From Caulobacter segnis (GTDB lineage: Bacteria > Pseudomonadota > Alphaproteobacteria > Caulobacterales > Caulobacteraceae): 64,000 nucleotides of DNA. Of this stretch, positions 7,337 to 13,900 are shown one piece after another (positions within the stretch are counted from its first letter, which is position 1; the number at the start of each line of letters is the position of its first letter). The translations under genes and the position numbers were made by a program. The notes under the pieces were generated by a model, which was not told the origin of the DNA, ran no database searches, and saw only the letters and a list, made by a program, of their open reading frames with translations. The stretch lies in contig NZ_QFQZ01000006.1 in the NCBI RefSeq assembly GCF_003243465.1, forward strand, positions 1 to 64,000. The letters are read 5' to 3'.

Positions 7337-8234
7337 GGGCGTTCTCCCGGGTGATCGTGAGGTTGGCGACCTGGCCCCGCGCGATCGCGAGGACGACGCG
7401 CTTGGCCGTGTCCTCGTCGAGCCCGCAGACGTCCATGAGGCCGGTCTTGGCGCGGCCAAGGATGATGGCCGTCTCGCTGGGCGAGGCGGTTGGCGGAGGC
7501 GGAGCAGGCGGCGCGACGTGGTTTTCCGTCGCGGCGGCCGGCGCCGCGGCCTCGGCCTGCACCGTTGGCGCAGCGGCGGCGGCTTGGGCGGCTTGGGCGG
7601 CCTGGGCGGCGCGGAACGCCGCAAGGTCGGCCGCGTCCTTCTCCGCTTGCTTGACGCGCTCAATCGCCGTCGTCAGGGCGTCGATCGCGATCCGCTGGAG
7701 CCGTTCGGCTGCTTCTTTATGCTCGGCTTCGAAGTCGTCGCCGAAGGTGGCGGCCTGGACCTGGGCCAGGCGCGCCGCAAGGCGTTCGCTTGTGTCGCCG
7801 GGCTGGGCCAGCGGAGCCGACTGCAGGAAGTCGAAGGCGGCTTGGATCCGCGCCTTGCGCGCCTTCTCGGCCGCTTCCCAATCGGTGAGGGGCTGGCGAG
7901 CGGCGGCGGCGAGGGCGGCGTACCGGGCCTCTTCCTCCTTGCCGACCTTGTTGATGCGGTCGACCTCCTTGCGGAGGTCTGACGTCAGGTCCAGGCGAGC
8001 CTTGTCGATCGCGGTCTTGGAACGCGTGACCTTGTAGGCGATTGAGCCGATGGCCTCCCGGCCCTTGGCCGTGGTCAGGTCAGGGACGTGCGCCTCGACC
8101 TCCGTCTTTACGGCGGCGAAGAACGCGTCGGCCTTGGACTTGTCCGTCAGGACGATCTTCGGATCGGCTTCGAACAGGGCGACGATGTCGGCGGCAGGTT
8201 GCTCGGCCGCCTCGATGGGGGTGATGGCGTTCAT
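7326..8234 (-). CDS. Coiled-coil phage protein upstream of the annealing gene
   Basis: The 302-residue protein has a long charged helical region (about residues 60-215, with heptad-like runs such as AIERVKQAEKDAADLAAF), an Ala/Pro-rich linker (about 215-255) and a C-terminal compact domain (GRAKTGLMDVCGLDEDTAKRVVLAIARG) that looks like a small helical DNA or protein-binding unit. Position beside Exo/ERF suggests an accessory of recombination, by context only. The family is not identified. Confidence 0.65.
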   Translation of the reverse strand: MNAITPIEAAEQPAADIVALFEADPKIVLTDKSKADAFFAAVKTEVEAHVPDLTTAKGREAIGSIAYKVTRSKTAIDKARLDLTSDLRKEVDRINKVGKEEEARYAALAAAARQPLTDWEAAEKARKARIQAAFDFLQSAPLAQPGDTSERLAARLAQVQAATFGDDFEAEHKEAAERLQRIAIDALTTAIERVKQAEKDAADLAAFRAAQAAQAAQAAAAAPTVQAEAAAPAAATENHVAPPAPPPPTASPSETAIILGRAKTGLMDVCGLDEDTAKRVVLAIARGQVANLTITRENAHVG

Positions 8235-8236
8235 GG

Positions 8237-8497
8237 CTAGGCCGCCATCGCTTGGACGCCGGCCAGCTTTTCAGCGTACTTGATGAAGTCGCCGACGGTT
8301 TGGCATTGCTCCCAGGCGTCATCCGAGCCTTCGGCGTCGACGATCTCCTCGATATCGAGGCTGATCTCGATGCTTTCCAGGTCGCCGAGGCCAAGCTCAT
8401 GCAGGGTGTCGGCGGCGCTGAGAATGGCCGCGTCGCGGTTGCTGTAACCGGCAATGATGCGCCGGACCCTTCCGGCGATGGTGGTGTCGGTGGTCAT
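8237..8497 (-). CDS. Acyl-carrier-protein-like phage protein lacking the phosphopantetheine serine
   Basis: The 86-residue product reads like an acyl carrier protein: N-terminal helix, then LHELGLGDLESIEISLDIEEIV and a C-terminal CQTVGDFIKYAEKL helix, matching the ACP pattern LGxDSLxxVELxxxxEE...TVGDxxxYxxK. At the modification site the Ser of DSL is replaced by Asp (GDL), so it should not carry 4'-phosphopantetheine. It may use the ACP fold for a non-catalytic protein contact. Overlaps with both neighbours show it is translated in the operon. Confidence 0.65.
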   Translation of the reverse strand: MTTDTTIAGRVRRIIAGYSNRDAAILSAADTLHELGLGDLESIEISLDIEEIVDAEGSDDAWEQCQTVGDFIKYAEKLAGVQAMAA

Positions 8498-8730
8498 GCG
8501 GCGACCTTCTGGGAAAGAGCGCAGGCGTCGGCGGCGGCCGACTGGGCGCGGAGGCTGGCGAGCTTGCGGACGAGACGGCGCGCCTCGTTGCGGAGGCGGC
8601 GTGCGTCGGCCTCGGCCTTGGTCAGGGCCGTGGTGGTGCTGAAGCCGGTGCAGGCCGACCGAATGGCGGTAGCCGTCGCCGACAGCGAAACCGCCGAGGC
8701 CGAGACATGGGAAGGGATGGGAACGGACAC
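8494..8730 (-). CDS. Hypothetical phage protein with basic helix
   Basis: A GTG start at 8730 is preceded by AGGGAG at good spacing, and the stop overlaps the ACP-like start by four bases. The 78-residue protein has a Ser/Thr-rich N-terminus and an arginine-rich helix (EADARRLRNEARRLVRKLASL). The family is unknown. Confidence 0.55.
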   Translation of the reverse strand: MSVPIPSHVSASAVSLSATATAIRSACTGFSTTTALTKAEADARRLRNEARRLVRKLASLRAQSAAADACALSQKVAA

Positions 8731-8748
8731 GGTTACTCCCTCTCTGGG

Positions 8749-9042
8749 TTAGGCCGCGCTGGGCGGCGTGAAGTCGGGGCGGGGCGTCGGGCGCGTGAGC
8801 GGGACGACGTTCGAAGCGTCCGGGGCGGTCGCGGCGACCGCGGCCCCAAGCCGCCCATGGGTCACGGTAGACGTGCAGAGCACGACGGCTAGGGCCTCGG
8901 CGGTCGTCACGTCCGGGAAGGACAGGATGAGCCGATCGCCGCCCAAGGGGCCGATCAGCAGGTGAAAGCCGCCGCCCTGGCGTGGCATCACGCGCATGTC
9001 GTCGGCGTTGGTGATCTCGATCGAGGCGGAGACGCTGGGCAT
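8749..9042 (-). CDS. Hypothetical phage protein
   Basis: Start at the ATG at 9042 (MPSVSASIEI), which overlaps the upstream stop in TGATG form. The 97-residue product has alternating beta-type segments (GGFHLLIGPLGGDRLILSF) and a Pro-rich C-terminus. It looks like a small globular protein; the family is not recognised. Confidence 0.55.
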   Translation of the reverse strand: MPSVSASIEITNADDMRVMPRQGGGFHLLIGPLGGDRLILSFPDVTTAEALAVVLCTSTVTHGRLGAAVAATAPDASNVVPLTRPTPRPDFTPPSAA

Positions 9043-9284
9043 CAGGCGACCTTTCGAAGGGGGAAGACACGGGTGACGCGGACGCATCCGGTGGAGCCAG
9101 CGACGGCGTGCACGACGCCTCGCTCGGCGAGCCGGTTGGCGGTTGCGATCCGAAGGGGCTCGGTTTCGAGCGTCACGCCGTCGATCATGTCGAGGTCGAG
9201 CAAGAGCTCGTCCTCGAGGTGAGCCCATGCCTTCGCCTGGGCAATCGGCGACATGCAGCGGATTAGCGCCTCGGAGAGCTGCAT
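9042..9284 (-). CDS. Hypothetical phage protein
   Basis: The ATG at 9284 (MQLSEALIRCMSPIAQ) follows the upstream stop by two bases (TGACCATG). The 80-residue protein contains an acidic DELLLDLDMIDG stretch and a basic C-terminus. No family is recognised. Confidence 0.55.
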   Translation of the reverse strand: MQLSEALIRCMSPIAQAKAWAHLEDELLLDLDMIDGVTLETEPLRIATANRLAERGVVHAVAGSTGCVRVTRVFPLRKVA

Positions 9285-9286
9285 GG

Positions 9287-9490
9287 TCAGAGCCCTCGCA
9301 AGTCGAGGGCGGTGACGATCACCGCGGCTAGCCAAGCCAGCGCCATGGCCAGGATTTCCCCTTCACCGAAGCCGAGCCGGATGTCTCCGACTGGCATCTG
9401 ACCGACGAGGAAGAAGGCCAGGAACACCGCCCCGGCTAGGGCGTAGAGGCGGCACGCCGCCCGGAGGATCCGCCAGGTATGGGCCATCAT
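9287..9490 (-). CDS. Small membrane protein, two predicted TM helices
   Basis: Start at the first ATG of the ATG-ATG pair (9490), overlapping the upstream stop. The 67-residue protein has hydrophobic segments at about residues 13-28 (LAGAVFLAFFLVG) and 45-60 (LAMALAWLAAVIVTAL). Probably an inner-membrane protein of the early operon; the role is unknown. Confidence 0.55.
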   Translation of the reverse strand: MMAHTWRILRAACRLYALAGAVFLAFFLVGQMPVGDIRLGFGEGEILAMALAWLAAVIVTALDLRGL

Positions 9491-9720
9491 GCGGCCCTCG
9501 CCATGACCGGCGCCTTCGCCCCGACACACAGGGCGCGAAGGGCGACCGAAAGGTCATTGGCGCGAGCCTGAAACTCGTCAGACTTGGCGCGGTAGCAGGT
9601 CGCGATCCATTCAAGGCCCTTGGCGGAGGCTTCGTCGGCGGCGTCCGCCCAGTAGCGAGCGCTCTTGGCGCAAGTGGCGCGTTCGGCCTTGGCTTGGTCG
9701 ATGGGGTTGAGACGAGCCAT
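9487..9720 (-). CDS. Hypothetical phage protein
   Basis: The 77-residue helical protein begins MARLNPIDQAKAERATC and contains ARYWADAADEASAKGLEW and YRAKSDEFQARANDL, a pair of amphipathic helices. It is linked by short overlap or spacing to both neighbours. No family is recognised. Confidence 0.55.
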   Translation of the reverse strand: MARLNPIDQAKAERATCAKSARYWADAADEASAKGLEWIATCYRAKSDEFQARANDLSVALRALCVGAKAPVMARAA

Positions 9721-9723
9721 TGG

Positions 9724-9933
9724 TCAGGCCCTCGCCAACTGAGCGGCGACTTCGCGCTGGCAGGAAGGGCAAGCCATGCCACAGGGCAGCATGTCAGGCG
9801 CCCAGCGCGCGCCGTGGTCCTGGCGGCCGATCCGATTGGCCTCGGCGACCTTGGCCTTGCAGAGAGCCAGCGTCGCGGGCGTGTAGGCTTTCCAGCCTTG
9901 GCGCTCGAGCGAGGGAATGCTCATCGCGCTCAC
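9724..9933 (-). CDS. Hypothetical phage protein with CPSC motif
   Basis: A GTG at 9933 overlaps the upstream stop (GTGA); an ATG at 9924 is the alternative start. The 69-residue product ends with LPCGMACPSCQREVA, a possible half zinc knuckle. The family is unknown. Confidence 0.5.
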   Translation of the reverse strand: MSAMSIPSLERQGWKAYTPATLALCKAKVAEANRIGRQDHGARWAPDMLPCGMACPSCQREVAAQLARA

Positions 9934-10208
9934 TCCGCCGCCATCTTGAGAGCTTCGGCGCCTTGGCGGGCGCTGGCGAGCTGATCGTTCAGGAAGGCGA
10001 CTTCGGCGGCGGCGCTGACGAAGCAGCCCAGCTTGGCGCTGTAGCCGGGAGCGGTCTTGATGGCCTCGGCTTGTTGGCGACCGATCTCGGCGATCTCAGC
10101 CTTGTAGGCCTGATGAGCGGCGTAAGCCTTCGGGGCCGTGATCTCGCGCTTGAAGGCGCGGTCGATCGCGGCGAACATCTCTCCAGTGGTCTTCGGGGTG
10201 GTCGACAT
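9930..10208 (-). CDS. First gene of the leftward early operon, hypothetical
   Basis: This 92-residue helical protein (TTGEMFAAIDRAFKREITAPKAY at the front, SAAAEVAFLNDQLASARQG at the back) is the first gene after the leftward promoter, about 20 bases from the predicted transcription start. An AGGCG ribosome site precedes the ATG. It would be strongly expressed on induction. The family is not recognised. Confidence 0.6.
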   Translation of the reverse strand: MSTTPKTTGEMFAAIDRAFKREITAPKAYAAHQAYKAEIAEIGRQQAEAIKTAPGYSAKLGCFVSAAAEVAFLNDQLASARQGAEALKMAAE

Positions 10209-10236
10209 TGGGTCGCCTCATCGAGTGGATGAGGTG

Positions 10237-10265
10237 ACTATGTGCGACTATCGCACCTTCGTCAA
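10237..10265 (-). promoter_or_regulatory. Leftward early promoter (PL-like)
   Basis: On the minus strand there is TTGACG (10265-10260), a 17-base spacer and CATAGT (10242-10237), a good sigma-70-type promoter for the leftward operon. The spacer is filled by the perfect palindrome GTGCGA-TAG-TCGCAC, so bound repressor would directly block polymerase. Confidence 0.7.
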
Positions 10266-10310
10266 ACGAAAATCGCACATCTCGTCGCACATTTGTGCGG
10301 GCAAGTGCGA
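10242..10310. promoter_or_regulatory. Left operator cluster (TCGCAC/GTGCGA half-sites)
   Basis: Half-sites lie at 10242-10247 and 10251-10256 (perfect palindrome with 3-bp centre), 10273-10278, 10285-10290 with 10295-10300 (imperfect palindrome, 4-bp centre), and 10305-10310. The same hexamers recur in the repressor/Cro intergenic region at 11408-11472, so this is the likely left operator of the phage repressor. Confidence 0.7.
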
Positions 10311-10344
10311 TCGGTGGGAATCGCGACCATATCGACTTGGCGGG

Positions 10345-10668
10345 CTAAGCCCCGCACCAAATTTTGTAAGAGCTCTCGAACGCGGTCTTCAAGACCGGCT
10401 GACCGTTGAACGTCGGCCCGCCGTCGCCAGGGTCGATTTCCGCGGTATCTTTGTCGCCATGGAAGCGGACGAAGCCGCTGTAGGCGCCGAAGCCATTCTT
10501 GCCGTTGATCTCTCCGCAGACGTGAGAGCCCGTCACCCGCACGTTTCGGAACTGCGCTGACGAGGGGTCTCGCAACAAGTCCGCCGCATGGGCCTTTGCG
10601 GCTTCTTCGGGTGACTTACTGCAGCTGGCGAGCGCCAGGCAAACCAACGCGACTTGAAGTCGTCTCAT
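10345..10668 (-). CDS. Small lipoprotein, probable lysogenic-conversion (moron) gene
   Basis: The 107-residue precursor has a basic start, a hydrophobic run and the lipobox LASC (Cys16), giving a lipidated periplasmic protein. The mature part has DPSSAQFRNVRV, VCGEINGKN and FGAYSGFVRF, a conserved exported-protein signature also present in the protein at 30849-31232 of this prophage. It sits between the repressor and the early promoter on the repressor's strand, so it is probably expressed in the lysogen. Function unknown. Confidence 0.7.
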   Translation of the reverse strand: MRRLQVALVCLALASCSKSPEEAAKAHAADLLRDPSSAQFRNVRVTGSHVCGEINGKNGFGAYSGFVRFHGDKDTAEIDPGDGGPTFNGQPVLKTAFESSYKIWCGA

Positions 10669-10698
10669 TTTGCACCCCCCCCAAGTTGCACGACCGTC

Positions 10699-11388
10699 CT
10701 AAGCGGGAGGTCTATCGCGGCGCCGGTAGTCCGCCACGACTACGCCAATGATCTTTACGCCGTCCTGGTCCGCCTCATCGCGGGTGCGCAGATAGAACGG
10801 CTCTTGATAATCAGGGTGGTCGCTTCGCGGCCACAGTGCAACTCTGCCGTCCGCCTCTTCGACATATTCCTTGAGCGTGATTTCGGTGAGTGAGTCCTTC
10901 CGGCGCTCGACCACGACATGATCGCCGTTTCGTATGCCAGCTTCCGCCGGATCCGCGAGAACTACAAAACGTCCGGGCGGATATAGCTTGTTCATCGAAG
11001 GCCCGACAACGCGCATAGCGCGGAGTGTTGCACTCTCGTATCCCGCGACATCGATCGGCAGATATTCCTCGACCTCATAGGTCTCGCGCACGACCGCTTC
11101 CAACCAAACCCCCGCCTGTACGTCCCCGACAACGGGAATGCGCCGGGCGATATTCTTGATGGGCGGTACGACAGAAACGGGTGGGGATGGTGCCGGGCGC
11201 ACCTCAGGCGCGCCGCCACGATACTCAGCGATAAGCGCCTCGAGGCCAGCGACCTCGTTAAACTTCACGCTCCGCTTGCCGGAAAGCATCTTCGTCGCGG
11301 CCGTTCGGTCGCGACCGATCACCTTGGCGATCGCATCGTGCGGCACCTGAAGCCGCTTCAGCTCTTCGACGATCTCGGAAGGTCCCAT
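10699..11388 (-). CDS. LexA/CI-type self-cleaving phage repressor
   Basis: Start at the ATG at 11388 gives 229 residues; an upstream ATG at 11414 is a weaker alternative. The N-terminal 50 residues hold a helix-turn-helix (PHDAIAKVIGRDRTAATKML). The C-terminal half is a peptidase S24 domain: cleavage site Ala92-Gly93 in VVGDVQAGVWLEA, nucleophile Ser131 in VVGPSMNKL, and Lys173 in EITLKEYV, spaced as in lambda CI. It should hold the lysogenic state and be inactivated by RecA during DNA damage. It is divergent from the Cro-like gene across a cluster of operator half-sites, so it is likely autoregulated. Confidence 0.9.
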   Translation of the reverse strand: MGPSEIVEELKRLQVPHDAIAKVIGRDRTAATKMLSGKRSVKFNEVAGLEALIAEYRGGAPEVRPAPSPPVSVVPPIKNIARRIPVVGDVQAGVWLEAVVRETYEVEEYLPIDVAGYESATLRAMRVVGPSMNKLYPPGRFVVLADPAEAGIRNGDHVVVERRKDSLTEITLKEYVEEADGRVALWPRSDHPDYQEPFYLRTRDEADQDGVKIIGVVVADYRRRDRPPA

Positions 11389-11407
11389 GCTCGCGACTAT
11401 CCGATTT

Positions 11408-11472
11408 TCGCACATCGCACGCGAGTGCGATTGACGCACGGCACATGTGCGATTACGGTGCGCTAATCGCAC
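11408..11472. promoter_or_regulatory. Right operator cluster between repressor and Cro-like gene
   Basis: Half-sites TCGCAC or GTGCGA occur at 11408-11413, 11415-11420 paired with 11425-11430 (4-bp centre), 11447-11452, and 11458-11463 (GTGCGC) paired with 11467-11472 (3-bp centre). The arrangement mirrors the left cluster and covers the promoter of the Cro-like gene. Confidence 0.7.
11431..11459 (+). promoter_or_regulatory. Rightward promoter of the Cro-like gene
   Basis: TTGACG at 11431-11436 is followed after 17 bases by TACGGT at 11454-11459. Transcription would begin close to the GTG start at 11476, giving a very short leader. Operator half-sites lie inside and just downstream of the promoter. 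Confidence 0.5.
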
Positions 11473-11475
11473 ATC

Positions 11476-11724
11476 GTGATCAACCTGGAGCCCTTCGCTG
11501 TGAAGAGCGTCTTCCAAAAGTTCGACGGCATCCGGCCTATGGCCGCGAAACTGGGGGATGTTCCCCCGTCGACCGTCAAGAGCTGGCACGCCAAGGGGCA
11601 CATCCCGAGTTGGCGGCATGACGCCATCTTGGTCGCCGCCGCTCAGCACGGCATCGCCTTGGAGCGCGACGAGCTAATCCACATCCGGCCCGACGAAATC
11701 GACCTCTCCCAAGAGGCCGCCTGA
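11476..11724 (+). CDS. Cro-like transcription regulator (YdaS/carph-isopro type helix-turn-helix)
   Basis: A GTG start at 11476 opens an 82-residue protein with VFQKFDGIRPMAAKLGDVPPSTVKSWHAKGHIP, a helix-turn-helix pattern seen in small phage Cro/YdaS-type regulators, followed by HDAILVAAAQHGIAL. It is divergent from the repressor and first in the rightward direction, the standard Cro position. It probably competes for the TCGCAC operators to favour lytic growth. Confidence 0.75.
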   Translation: MINLEPFAVKSVFQKFDGIRPMAAKLGDVPPSTVKSWHAKGHIPSWRHDAILVAAAQHGIALERDELIHIRPDEIDLSQEAA

Positions 11725-11939
11725 TGTCGGCGCTGGCCTTCTTCGCTCTCATGGCTGTGGCTGCCGTCGGCGAAATTCTGCGGCGGCGCGTCGAAAAGCG
11801 ACTCCGAAACATCCGCGCGGTTCGCGCCGACGCAGCAGAGCTGCGATCCACCAGCCAAAGCCTGCGCGTCAGCGTCTTGTCCGATGAAGTGACAAGGAAG
11901 TCCGCAGTTGCCTTCACTCAGGAGAGGCAGCTTGGCTAA
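11724..11939 (+). CDS. Small membrane-anchored protein downstream of Cro-like gene
   Basis: The ATG overlaps the Cro-like stop by one base (TGATG), so the two are translationally coupled. The 71-residue protein has an N-terminal hydrophobic helix (ALAFFALMAVAAVGEIL) and then a basic helix with RRRVEKRLRNIRAVRAD. It overlaps the 3' end of an opposing gene by 26 bp. Function unknown. Confidence 0.55.
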   Translation: MSALAFFALMAVAAVGEILRRRVEKRLRNIRAVRADAAELRSTSQSLRVSVLSDEVTRKSAVAFTQERQLG

Positions 11940-12159
11940 GCTCCGCTTCTGCTTCGTCGTATCCTTGCGTGAACGCCGCAACCGCGCGTTCGGTGATGCC
12001 TGGGTGCGAAGGCTCAAGGTCGGCAAGAACCGATCGGAACGGCTGGGTGATGCCTCGCAAGAGCTTTGCGTGGCCCTGGACGTTGGCGTTTTGTCCAGCC
12101 GCGACGGCGAGTTGCTCTCGCGAAAGCGCGACGATCTCGCGTGCCAGTTCCAGATCCAT
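11914..12159 (-). CDS. Hypothetical leftward phage protein, convergent with the Cro operon
   Basis: The ATG at 12159 has GGAG eight bases upstream. The 81-residue protein begins MDLELAREIVALSREQLAVA and continues with HAKLLRGITQPFRSVLADLEP, amphipathic helices compatible with a small DNA- or protein-binding fold. It runs toward and overlaps the 71-residue membrane gene. Codon pattern and ribosome site favour it over the plus-strand frame of the same region. No family is recognised. Confidence 0.5.
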   Translation of the reverse strand: MDLELAREIVALSREQLAVAAGQNANVQGHAKLLRGITQPFRSVLADLEPSHPGITERAVAAFTQGYDEAEAELSQAASPE

Positions 12160-12388
12160 TTCAAGTTCTCCGTGGGTAGTGTTGCAACGCACACGGGAAC
12201 GCACCCCGCCGCGCTGGTCAAGCCGGCCGGCGGGGTGATGACCTGGTTGGCGGCCTGACGCCATGTGGTGCGGGGCTCAACACAATCAGATCGACAAGAC
12301 GAGCGGGCGCTTCCTCCCCCAGCGCCCCGCCGCTCGTCATGTCGCGGCGCGGGCGGAGTGTGAATGGATCCGCCCGCGCCACCCGGTT
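12160..12388. other. Non-coding stretch with a strong hairpin
   Basis: I see no convincing gene here. The part up to about 12345 should contain the promoter of the leftward gene starting at 12159, but no clear -35/-10 pair stands out. The right part holds the 12-bp hairpin described separately. Confidence 0.4.
12346..12380. terminator. 12-bp GC-rich hairpin, possible terminator
   Basis: GGCGCGGGCGGA (12346-12357) pairs perfectly with TCCGCCCGCGCC (12369-12380) around an 11-base loop. It lies just past the stop of the leftward 74-residue gene. There is no T-run, so it is either a Rho-independent-like terminator of the alphaproteobacterial kind or a structural element. Confidence 0.5.
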
Positions 12389-12613
12389 TCACTGTTTCAC
12401 CCCTTCGCCAGCGAGGCCACCCCCCGGGCCTTGGCGAACGCTCGCGGCCGCGTAGTTCCCCCGGCGCGGCCGCGAGCTCCTCTCTATCGAGACTTTGACC
12501 AAGCGCATCGCCATGGCCCGGCCCGCATAGGCGCGCGCCAAGAACTCCTCGGCCTGCCGCTGGTCCTCCTGCGCTGCGAGCAAATACCCCAGCGCTCGCT
12601 CCATGTCGTTCAT
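12389..12613 (-). CDS. Hypothetical leftward phage protein
   Basis: The ATG at 12613 has a good GGAGGG site six bases upstream. The 74-residue product begins MNDMERALGYLLAAQEDQ and has a helical N-terminal half; the C-terminal part (SIERSSRPRRGN onward) is basic and coincides with a strong hairpin, so the true end of the gene is less sure. A hairpin follows the stop. Family unknown. Confidence 0.45.
   Translation of the reverse strand: MNDMERALGYLLAAQEDQRQAEEFLARAYAGRAMAMRLVKVSIERSSRPRRGNYAAASVRQGPGGGLAGEGVKQ
12440..12477. other. 13-bp perfect GC hairpin
   Basis: GCTCGCGGCCGCG (12440-12452) is the exact reverse complement of CGCGGCCGCGAGC (12465-12477), separated by 12 bases. It falls within the C-terminal part of the predicted leftward gene at 12389-12613, and is 60 bp from a second strong hairpin. 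Confidence 0.6.
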
Positions 12614-12703
12614 CGCCGCCCTCCAGCCCAAGCCCGCCGCCTGGGTGGCGGCCACATGCCCAGAACGGGTTTCGCCCGTCATCCGAATAGGGAGGCCTGA
12701 AAT

Positions 12704-13138
12704 TTGGCCCTGTATCTCGCAATCAAGTCGATCTGCCGTCAGATCGAGGATCGGTACGGCTCTGGCAAGCTGGCCGCCGCCGCCGCTGGCGTCACGCCCG
12801 GTGTCTGGTCGACCTACTGCAATGACGACCATCCCGACTGCACCATACCCATGCATCGCGTGCCGTTCGTGGCAAACGCTAGCGAGCGGGCGGCTCTGGC
12901 GGCCCTGATCCTGGGCGATGATGGCCCCGCTCCGGCGAGCCTTCGCCTTGAAGCCTGCGAAGCAACCGAGGCGGCCGCCGACGCTCAGCGCGCAGCACGC
13001 GAAGCGGGCGACACCCCCACGCCAGCCGCGGCTAGGACGGTGCGCGATCGTGCCGCCGCTGCACTCATCGAGATCATGGACGTCGTTCGAGCCGCCGAAG
13101 CCGTCCAGCCCGGCCCGCGCCTGAGGGCCGTCTCGTGA
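12704..13138 (+). CDS. Hypothetical phage regulator-like protein, first gene of the rightward middle operon
   Basis: A TTG start at 12704 is chosen because GGAGG lies eight bases upstream and no ATG fits. The 144-residue protein begins MALYLAIKSICRQIEDRYG and has GKLAAAAAGVTPGVWSTYCND, a helix-turn-helix-like segment of the type found in phage CII-like regulators, then an Ala-rich helical tail. The TTG suggests low expression. The regulatory role is inferred from position and the HTH look. Confidence 0.55.
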   Translation: MALYLAIKSICRQIEDRYGSGKLAAAAAGVTPGVWSTYCNDDHPDCTIPMHRVPFVANASERAALAALILGDDGPAPASLRLEACEATEAAADAQRAAREAGDTPTPAAARTVRDRAAAALIEIMDVVRAAEAVQPGPRLRAVS

Positions 13139-13236
13139 GGCGTTTTCATCGCTTCGCCTTCGCCCGCGTCGCGGCCGTGGGCGCCGCCGGCCTGGCCTGG
13201 GCCGCCATCCACTTCATCGACAGAGCCTTGTTCTGA
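13135..13236 (+). CDS. Tiny membrane protein, 33 aa
   Basis: A GTG overlapping the upstream stop (GTGA) opens a 33-residue frame beginning MRRFHRFAFARVAA, with a short hydrophobic helix (VAAVGAAGLAWAAIHF) and positive N-terminus. The exact four-base overlap and the single TM pattern support a real small gene. Function unknown. Confidence 0.45.
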   Translation: MRRFHRFAFARVAAVGAAGLAWAAIHFIDRALF

Positions 13237-13295
13237 CGATCCGGGCCACCGGCTGGGGCCCTTCATGACCAGCCGATAGGAGAGGGCTTTCTCCA

Positions 13296-13898
13296 ATGGC
13301 CGATGACGCCACCCCCCATGCGGACGTGCTGGGCAGCAATGCCCAAGGACAACTCCGCTCTATCGTGGACCGCTTGGAACGGCTCGCCCAGGAAAAGGCC
13401 GAGATCGCCGAGCAGGAAAAGGAAGTGCTCGCGGAGGCCAAGGGAAATGGCTTCTGTACCAAGACCCTCAAGAAGGTTCTCGCCCGCCGGAAGCTCGAGC
13501 GCGCCAAGCTCCAAGAGCAAGAGGCGATGATCGAGCTCTACGAGTCCGCCCTCGGCGAATTGCCCCTTTTCGAGGCGGCAACTCCGGACACGGGTCTGGG
13601 CATTGCCAGCATCACACTGACGATGGAGGGCGGAAAGAGCGTCACCGGTACGCCTGACCAGCTTGGCGCAGCAGAGCTCATGGTTCGCGGCATGTCGGAG
13701 GACCAAGCGCTCTACGACCAGGCCGTGACGATCGTGCGGCGAGATCGCAAAGCGTCGACCTCCTACATCCAGCGCCGCCTTCAGATCGGCTACAATCGCG
13801 CCGCCCTAATCATGGAGCAGATGGAGAAGGCTGGCGTCATCGGGCCGCCTGACCACGCCGGCAAGCGCGAAATCCTGATTCAGGCGGAGGCCGCCTGA
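13296..13898 (+). CDS. GapR-like (DUF2312) domain fused to an FtsK-gamma-like winged helix
   Basis: Residues about 17-88 (QLRSIVDRLERLAQEKAEIAEQ, KEVLAEAKGNGFCTKTLKKV, ELYESALG) match the DUF2312/GapR family, whose Caulobacter member is a nucleoid protein that clamps overtwisted DNA ahead of polymerases. Residues about 136-196 (DQALYDQAVTIVRRDRKAS, YIQRRLQIGYNRAA, IMEQMEKAGVIGPP) match the gamma winged-helix domain of FtsK, which reads KOPS sequences that steer chromosome translocation. The combination would be a DNA-binding protein with two different binding modes. Role in phage replication or segregation is inference. It is 200 residues, intact, with a well-placed ribosome site. Confidence 0.8.
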   Translation: MADDATPHADVLGSNAQGQLRSIVDRLERLAQEKAEIAEQEKEVLAEAKGNGFCTKTLKKVLARRKLERAKLQEQEAMIELYESALGELPLFEAATPDTGLGIASITLTMEGGKSVTGTPDQLGAAELMVRGMSEDQALYDQAVTIVRRDRKASTSYIQRRLQIGYNRAALIMEQMEKAGVIGPPDHAGKREILIQAEAA

Positions 13899-13900
13899 CC

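Noticed and set aside
11908..12258. Plus-strand frame of 116 codons
   Set aside because: It is antisense to the leftward 81-residue gene, which has a better ribosome site; composition is Arg/Ser-biased.
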